From Kribbella turkmenica (GTDB taxonomy: Bacteria; Actinomycetota; Actinomycetes; Propionibacteriales; Kribbellaceae): a stretch of 34,876 nucleotides of DNA. The stretch covers positions 1 to 34,876 of the forward strand of contig NZ_SMKR01000070.1 in the NCBI RefSeq assembly GCF_004348725.1, written 5' to 3'. Position 1 is the stretch's first letter. Every line of letters starts with the position of its first letter. The notes under the pieces were generated by a model. It was given only the letters and a program-made list of their open reading frames with translations, was not told where the DNA came from and did not search any database. The position numbers were made by a program, and so were the translations under genes. This document shows positions 30,037-34,876 of this stretch, in pieces.

Positions 30037-31989
30037 ATGCGATTCACGAGGACGGCAGGGGTGGCCGTCGCCATCGCCCTACTGCTGGCGGGGGCGCAAG
30101 CGGCAGAGGGAGAGACACGGTCGCCGGGCGCCCCGCCGGGCATCCAGATCGTGCCTGGGCCGGAGGGCCCCGGCGAAGCACAGTTCGTGCCCGGCGCGAG
30201 CAACGTCGTACCCGCGACCGCGCCGCCGGCCACCGACATCGGCACGAGCAAGGTGCAGTCGCTGGCGGCCCCGTTCTACGCGTGCCCGGGATTCAGCGGG
30301 ATCGATCGGACGAACCCGCTGGCGAACCTGTACCGCGACACCTACGCCTGGGGACCGTACGCACCCGTCAAGGTCGGCAACGGCGGCGGGAACATCAACT
30401 GGCTGGCGAACCCGTACAAGAACGCGAGCTGGTACATGTGGTTCCACTCCCTGCGCTGGCTCGGCCAGGGCATCATCGCGGGCGGCAAGGGTGATCTGGC
30501 CGCGATGACACGGGTGAACACGATCGCCTGGGACTGGTACCGCGACAACCCGTACTCGTGGAAGGGCAACGTCGGCGCCTGGGAGTCGACCATGCACCGC
30601 GCGAACGTGCTGATCTGTCTGCGGCAGGCGATCCTGTCCGGCCTGCAGGTAACGACGGTGCCGGCGCGCTACGCCTGGATCGACACGGCGCTGCTGAGTC
30701 ACGCACGCTTCCTGACGTACAACTGGAGCGGCGCCTGGAACCACGGCACCGACGAGAGCATCGCGTTGTTCGGCCTCGGCTGCACGCTGAACCGGACGGA
30801 CTACAAGAATTTGGCGGTGCAGCGGTTCGGGGCCGCGATCACGACCTCGATCGACGCACAGGGCTCGACCAACGAACAGTCGACCGGGTACGCGGCGTTC
30901 AACTACTCGCTCTGGGGCCGGGCCGTCGCGGTGATGCAGAACTGTGGCGTCTCTCCCGGTACGACGATCCCAGCCCGGCGGGCGTTGCTGGCCAAGTGGC
31001 TGACGCTGGCGACGAACTCGCTCGGCAAACTCCATCAGCTCGGCGACACCGAGCTCCAGGCGACCTACCCATGGCCGGGCACGCCGATGGAGTACGCCGG
31101 TTCGCTCGGGACGAAGGGTACGGTGCCGCCGTGGCGGGTCGGCGTCTACGCGGCGGGCCACGTCTTCGGCCGCACCGGCTGGGGGACCGACCCGGCGCGG
31201 AGGTTCGCGGGGGAGTCGACGTACAGCATCAGGTTCGGGCCGGCGCGAGCGTTCCACGGACACAGCGACCACACCAGCATCACCTACACCTCGCGCGGCC
31301 GGGACATCGTGATCGACGGCGGGTACGCGGCGTACTCGGCGGGTGTGTGGCGGAGCTGGACTCTGAGCCCGTCGGCGCACAGCGTGCTGACGACACCGCT
31401 GTCGAAGGACACCAACCCGGTGACCCGGCTGGCGGCGTACGCCGTGAAGGCGAACGCGGAGGCGTACCAGTTCACCGACGTGCCGGGCAGCGGGATCAGC
31501 CGGATCCGCTCGGTCCTGGTGCTGAAGGACCCGGACCTGATCGTCACCTGGGACCGGGCGTCGTCGAGGACCGCGCAGTTGTACCGGACGCTGTGGCACC
31601 TCCCGCCGGACCAGCGGGCGACCGTGTACTCGCGGACGACCGCGGTGGCGATGGCGCCCGGTGACTCGACCAAGACGATCGTGTTCCAGGTCCCGTTCAA
31701 GCAGGCGCTGCCTGCCGGCGCGACGCTGGTCCACCAGGCTCGGACGAACCCGATCCAGGGCTGGTACTACCCGAGCAGCTACGTCCGGAAGTCGGCGCCG
31801 ACGGTCCTGATGGCCCGGTCCGGCACGATGGCGTCGATCCTGTCGTTCGTCGTCCCCGTGCGGGCCACGGGCTCGGTCACCTACCGCGTCCGGCAGTCGG
31901 GACCGACGTTCATCGTCAGCCTGAACGTCGGTGGCAAGCCCGCGACGATCGCCATCTCCGCCGGCGGGTCGCTGTACCGGGCCGGGTAG
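30037..31989 (+). CDS. Secreted heparinase II/III-like polysaccharide lyase
   Basis: A 650-residue exported protein. The signal peptide (about 1-24, MRFTRTAGVAVAIALLLAGA) is followed by a Pro-rich linker. An alpha/alpha-toroid domain (about 90-370) contains NHGTDESIALFGLG and NEQSTGYAAFNYSLWGRA, which should hold the catalytic Asn and Tyr. The C-terminal beta-sandwich has FGPARAFHGHSDHTSITY and VIDGGYAAY, the heparinase II/III signature with its active-site histidine. It likely cleaves an acidic polysaccharide by elimination; alginate- or heparin-like substrates are known for the family. ATG 30037 follows GGGGAGGA seven bases upstream. A secreted glycosidase gene follows on the same strand. 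Confidence 0.87.
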   Translation: MRFTRTAGVAVAIALLLAGAQAAEGETRSPGAPPGIQIVPGPEGPGEAQFVPGASNVVPATAPPATDIGTSKVQSLAAPFYACPGFSGIDRTNPLANLYRDTYAWGPYAPVKVGNGGGNINWLANPYKNASWYMWFHSLRWLGQGIIAGGKGDLAAMTRVNTIAWDWYRDNPYSWKGNVGAWESTMHRANVLICLRQAILSGLQVTTVPARYAWIDTALLSHARFLTYNWSGAWNHGTDESIALFGLGCTLNRTDYKNLAVQRFGAAITTSIDAQGSTNEQSTGYAAFNYSLWGRAVAVMQNCGVSPGTTIPARRALLAKWLTLATNSLGKLHQLGDTELQATYPWPGTPMEYAGSLGTKGTVPPWRVGVYAAGHVFGRTGWGTDPARRFAGESTYSIRFGPARAFHGHSDHTSITYTSRGRDIVIDGGYAAYSAGVWRSWTLSPSAHSVLTTPLSKDTNPVTRLAAYAVKANAEAYQFTDVPGSGISRIRSVLVLKDPDLIVTWDRASSRTAQLYRTLWHLPPDQRATVYSRTTAVAMAPGDSTKTIVFQVPFKQALPAGATLVHQARTNPIQGWYYPSSYVRKSAPTVLMARSGTMASILSFVVPVRATGSVTYRVRQSGPTFIVSLNVGGKPATIAISAGGSLYRAG

Positions 31990-32007
31990 GCGAATCCCCA
32001 TGAAATC

Positions 32008-32036
32008 TTGACAGCGTTAAGTAAAGAAGCCAATAT
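32008..32036 (+). promoter_or_regulatory. Housekeeping-type promoter candidate for the GH27 gene
   Basis: A consensus -35, TTGACA (32008-32013), stands in a markedly AT-rich patch, with CAATAT (32031-32036) 17 bases on as a poor -10. TATCCT at 32034 is an alternative with a spacer of 20. The GTTAAGTAAA stretch between them could be an operator half-site. The -35 is convincing; the -10 is not. Confidence 0.45.
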
Positions 32037-32045
32037 CCTATCCGA

Positions 32046-32078
32046 TCCGGGTTCTCGGATTCTTGTCGAGGACCCGGA
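32046..32078 (+). promoter_or_regulatory. Hairpin in the presumed 5' leader of the GH27 gene
   Basis: A 12-bp stem (32046-32057 with 32067-32078, one G-T wobble) and a nine-base loop, just after the promoter candidate and 45 bases before ATG 32123. It may stabilise or attenuate the leader, or be the terminator of the upstream lyase gene. Confidence 0.5.
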
Positions 32079-32122
32079 CGGCCGGGGCCTCGGCTGACAG
32101 ATCGTCAGAGAGGTCACCGCTC

Positions 32123-34582
32123 ATGACCAGATCCCTACCGGGCAAGGCACGACGAGGCGTCGTCGTGGGACTCGCCGTCGCCGGGCTGCTCTCGGCCGGA
32201 CTGGCGGCCACGTCGTCCGCCGCACCCGCGCCGCGCGCGACGACGACTGCGACGGCGGCGGCCGCCGCGACTACGGGACCCGCCGGCGGGCCGGCGGGGG
32301 AGAAGGCGCTCAAGCCCTACATGGGCTGGAGCAGCTACAGCATGCAGGTGTACTCGCCGCCCGGCAGCAGCTGGATCTCGGCGGCGCAGCTGAAGGCGCA
32401 GTCGGACGCGATGCACGAGAAGCTCCAGCCGTACGGTTACGAGTACGTCAACATCGACGCCGGCTGGAACGGCGACATCGACGGGTACGGCCGGCCGGTG
32501 CCGAGCACGACCCTGTACCCCGACGGATTCCAGGACGTGATCGACCATATCCACGGCAACGGCCAGAAGGTCGGTCTCTACGGCATCCCGGGCATCAGCC
32601 AGACGCTGATCGACGCCAACCTCCCCGTGTATGGCGCCCCCGAGTGCAAGACCGGTGACCTGCCGGTGCGGCCGCTGAAGAAGGCGGACTACTGGGGGCT
32701 CGGCTTCGCGATCGACTTCTCCAAGCCGTGCGCGCAGAAGTACGTCGACTCGATCGCGGACCTCTACTCCTCGTGGGGCGTGGACTTCCTGAAGTTCGAC
32801 AGCGTCACGCCCGGCTCGGGGATCAGTGACCTGTCCCTCGACGCCCGCGGCGACGTCAAGGCGTGGTCGCAGGCGCTGGCTCGCCACGGCATCTGGCTCG
32901 AGCTCTCGTGGGCGCTCGACATCAACTACGCCGACTACTGGAAGCAGTACGCCAACGGCTGGCGGATCGACTGGGACGTCGAGTGCTACTGCCCCGGTCA
33001 GGCGCTCACCACCTGGCAGAACATCGCGCGACTGTTCCCGAAGCTGGCCGACTGGTGGCGGCACGCCGGACCCGGCGGCTGGAACGACCTCGACTCGCTG
33101 AACGTCGGCAACGGCCAGATGGACGGTCTCACCCGCGACGAGCGCCGTACGGCGGCGACGCTGTGGGCGGTGTCGGCCGCCCCGATGTACATCGGGAACG
33201 ACATGACCAGGCTCGACCAGCTCGGACTGGAACTGCTGACGAACCGTGAGGTGATCGCGGTCAACCAGGCCGGGCGTCCCGCGCGGCCGGTGTCGACGAA
33301 GACCAACCGGCAGGTCTGGTTCGCGCTCAACCCGGACAACACCTACACCGTCGCCCTGTTCAACCTCGGGCAGACCGACGCGGACATGACCGTGAACTGG
33401 CCGGACCTCGGGCTGTCCGGTACCGCGAAGGTGCGCGACCTGTGGGCCCGCAAGGACCTGGGACAGTTCACGTCCGGCTTCACCGCGGAGAACGTGCCGA
33501 TCCACGGCGTCCGGCTGCTCGAGGTCACACCGCAGAAGAACTCCGCGATCACCGTCAACGACGACGACCTGCGGGTCGCGTACGACGGTGACTGGCAGCG
33601 CAACGGCAACCGCGAGGTCCCGGCCGTGTCGGAGCCGCTGACCGTCGCGGTGACCGACTCTTCGGCCAGGGCGGGGGTGACGAACGCCGGCGTACGGACG
33701 GTCGAGGTCAACAACGACGACTCGCAGATCGTCTACACGGGCTCGTGGAGCCGGAGCACGGGACGTGGGCTCGGTGACTACCAGGACGACGTGCAGTACA
33801 CCGAGACCAACGGCGACTCCTTCTCGTACAGCTTCGTCGGGACCGGCGTCGACTACGTGACCGAGACCCACAACTCACAGGGTGACGTCGACATCTACGT
33901 CGACGGTCAGCTCAAGGAGACCGTGAGCACGTACCGCGAGGACGGGCGCGGGGCCCAGCAGGTCGTCTACAGCATCTCGGACCTGCCGAACGGAACCCAC
34001 ACGATCCGCGGCGTGAAGAAGTCGGGTCAGTTCATGCTGCTGGACAAGCTGAACGTCCGCCAGGAGAGCCTGCTGAACCCGGACACCGCGAGCTTCGACA
34101 AGTCGGCCCCGGCCGACGTCAGCGTCCAGATCGGACGCGACCCCGGCGAGCTCCTCGCCGTGTCCAAGGCCGGCACCGACCTGCTCAAGGGCACCGACTA
34201 CACCGTCGACGGCGCCGTCGTCACCATCCGGCAGGCGTACCTCGCGGCCCAGCCGACCGGAACCACGAAGCTCGACTTCCGCTTCCGCGGCGACTACCGC
34301 GACGACATCCACGCCACGACCGCCGACGGCGCGTCCGTCACCTTCGCGTTCACCGGCAACAGCGTCCAGTGGATCACCGCCCTCGCCCCCGACCAGGGCG
34401 AGGCCGACATCTACGTCGACGACGAACTCGTCCGCCGCGTCGACCTCCACAACGACACCCGTGTGACGGCCCACCAGGCCTTCACCACCACCCTGAAGAA
34501 CGGCCCCCACACCCTCAAGATCGTCAAGATGTCCGGCGGCATCCTCCGCAACGACACCATCCGCTACACGACCGCCAGGTAG
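32123..34582 (+). CDS. Secreted modular GH27 glycosidase (alpha-galactosidase-like) with X2 module
   Basis: An 819-residue exported enzyme. A signal peptide (about 1-34) and Ala/Thr linker precede a GH27 TIM barrel (about 62-380) with YMGWSSYSMQ, YVNIDAGWNGD, nucleophile Asp226 in FLKFDSV and a candidate acid/base Asp283 or Asp285 in RIDWDVEC. A C-terminal beta domain (about 390-475, WFALNPDNTYTVALFNLG) closes the catalytic part. Then come a beta-sandwich region (about 480-650), an X2-type module (about 651-725, NPDTASFDKSAPADVSVQI) and a second copy of the sandwich (about 726-819). The usual reaction is release of alpha-galactose or beta-arabinopyranose, not decidable here. ATG 32123 follows AGAGAGG nine bases upstream. 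Confidence 0.88.
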   Translation: MTRSLPGKARRGVVVGLAVAGLLSAGLAATSSAAPAPRATTTATAAAAATTGPAGGPAGEKALKPYMGWSSYSMQVYSPPGSSWISAAQLKAQSDAMHEKLQPYGYEYVNIDAGWNGDIDGYGRPVPSTTLYPDGFQDVIDHIHGNGQKVGLYGIPGISQTLIDANLPVYGAPECKTGDLPVRPLKKADYWGLGFAIDFSKPCAQKYVDSIADLYSSWGVDFLKFDSVTPGSGISDLSLDARGDVKAWSQALARHGIWLELSWALDINYADYWKQYANGWRIDWDVECYCPGQALTTWQNIARLFPKLADWWRHAGPGGWNDLDSLNVGNGQMDGLTRDERRTAATLWAVSAAPMYIGNDMTRLDQLGLELLTNREVIAVNQAGRPARPVSTKTNRQVWFALNPDNTYTVALFNLGQTDADMTVNWPDLGLSGTAKVRDLWARKDLGQFTSGFTAENVPIHGVRLLEVTPQKNSAITVNDDDLRVAYDGDWQRNGNREVPAVSEPLTVAVTDSSARAGVTNAGVRTVEVNNDDSQIVYTGSWSRSTGRGLGDYQDDVQYTETNGDSFSYSFVGTGVDYVTETHNSQGDVDIYVDGQLKETVSTYREDGRGAQQVVYSISDLPNGTHTIRGVKKSGQFMLLDKLNVRQESLLNPDTASFDKSAPADVSVQIGRDPGELLAVSKAGTDLLKGTDYTVDGAVVTIRQAYLAAQPTGTTKLDFRFRGDYRDDIHATTADGASVTFAFTGNSVQWITALAPDQGEADIYVDDELVRRVDLHNDTRVTAHQAFTTTLKNGPHTLKIVKMSGGILRNDTIRYTTAR

Positions 34583-34594
34583 CCCGCACGACCG

Positions 34595-34644
34595 GCGACC
34601 CGGGTCGACCGTCCAAGAACTGTATGACGGTCGGCCCGGGTCGC
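34595..34644 (+). terminator. Strong hairpin terminator after the GH27 gene
   Basis: A 19-bp stem (34595-34613 with 34626-34644, one G-T wobble) with a 12-base loop, starting 12 bases after the stop. It is the longest perfect-type hairpin in the window, with no T tract. Confidence 0.8.
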
Positions 34645-34654
34645 GGGCATGCTG

Positions 34655-34676
34655 CTCCCCAAGGGTTGTTGGGGAG
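34655..34676 (+). promoter_or_regulatory. Perfect inverted repeat overlapping the ArsR ribosome site
   Basis: CTCCCCAA (34655-34662) and TTGGGGAG (34669-34676) around a six-base spacer. The right arm ends in GGGGAG, the likely Shine-Dalgarno of the next gene. It may be the operator bound by that repressor or an RNA hairpin hiding the ribosome site. Confidence 0.55.
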
Positions 34677-34684
34677 TGAGGATC

Positions 34685-34876
34685 GTGGCCGAGGACGGGG
34701 TCAAGGAGTTGCGGGCGACGGCCCATCCGGTGCGGTTGCGGATGTTGTCGTTGCTGACCGGGACGGCGATGAGTGCGGCGGAGGTGGCCCGGGAGCTGGG
34801 GCTGACGCATGCGAACGCGTCGTACCATCTGCGGATCCTGCTCGAGTCGGGCACCGTGGTGGAGGCGGGGGAGGAG
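34685..34876 (+). CDS. ArsR-type winged-helix transcriptional regulator (N-terminal part)
   Basis: The first 64 codons are in the window; the gene runs off the end. VAEDGVKELRATAHPVRLRM starts the fold. TAMSAAEVARELGLTHANAS and YHLRILLESGTV form the helix-turn-helix and wing of an ArsR-like repressor. GTG 34685 has GGGGAG eight bases upstream; GTG 34676 is in frame but would sit on that site. A palindrome covers the ribosome site, consistent with autorepression. The inducer is unknown. Confidence 0.8.
   Translation, partial: MAEDGVKELRATAHPVRLRMLSLLTGTAMSAAEVARELGLTHANASYHLRILLESGTVVEAGEE

Noticed and set aside
30079-33871. Two very long minus-strand frames opposite the lyase and GH27 genes
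   Set aside because: Arg/Val/Asp-rich shadows without domains; the plus-strand proteins have signal peptides and active sites.

Overview
The window is very GC-rich DNA (by eye about 70% G+C) with tightly packed, overlapping genes, GTG starts and strong AGGAGG-type ribosome sites. Gene content (Rv1733c-like membrane protein remnant, DUF3618 and DUF4383 proteins, MGT-type glycosyltransferase, many secreted glycan-active enzymes) points to a soil actinomycete. A Kribbella-like member of the Propionibacteriales is my best guess, at genus level only an inference. No tRNA, rRNA, insertion sequence, CRISPR array or phage module was seen.

Layout. (1) 1-4.7 kb: the last codons of an upstream gene, a terminator, then a pseudouridine-catabolism pair (PfkB kinase and PsuG) read leftward, divergent from an SDR / aldehyde dehydrogenase / Lrp-type regulator operon. 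(2) 4.8-11.9 kb: a lipid/envelope-flavoured block. It holds a four-gene operon (patatin lipase, MGT glycosyltransferase, membrane protein, membrane-anchored hydrolase-like protein), a ferritin-like di-iron protein related to acyl-ACP desaturases, a secreted alpha/beta hydrolase, an ECF41/SigJ-like sigma factor whose SnoaL extension is cut short, and a decayed Rv1733c-family gene. Three of these units carry the same promoter-like element, TGTCACA-N16-GG(T/A)C(C/T)T, close to the motif known for ECF41 sigma factors. (3) 11.9-17.4 kb: a stress/envelope block with a Ser/Thr kinase, an SDR, an apolipoprotein-like anchor, a holin-superfamily protein, a DUF3618 protein, a DUF4383 protein and a conserved helical protein. 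(4) 17.4-28.2 kb: a UDP-glucuronate-decarboxylase-like enzyme faces a nine-gene operon in which all eight junctions overlap by exactly 4 bases. It encodes GmhA, HldE and a GmhB domain (fused to a family-2 glycosyltransferase), two heptosyltransferase-type GT9 enzymes, two further glycosyltransferases, an SDR and a NodU/CmcH-type carbamoyltransferase. This looks like an ADP-heptose pathway plus assembly line for a carbamoylated heptose-containing glycan, although the organism should have no LPS. (5) 28.2-30 kb: two small unknown genes and a SigB/SigF-type sigma factor. (6) 30-34.9 kb: a secreted heparinase II/III-like lyase, a secreted modular GH27 glycosidase and the start of an ArsR-type regulator.

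How it may fit together. The SigB/SigF-type sigma gene and seven other transcription starts (kinase, SDR, the 14.4 kb operon, DUF4383, the helical protein, the epimerase and the heptose operon) carry a GNNT-N15/16-GGGTAC element, the promoter type of actinobacterial stress sigma factors. My main proposal is that this is one stress-sigma neighbourhood whose largest output is a heptose-containing surface glycan. A second, ECF41-like regulon for membrane-lipid genes lies just beside it. Both proposals rest on motif reading by eye and need genome-wide searches and transcript mapping.
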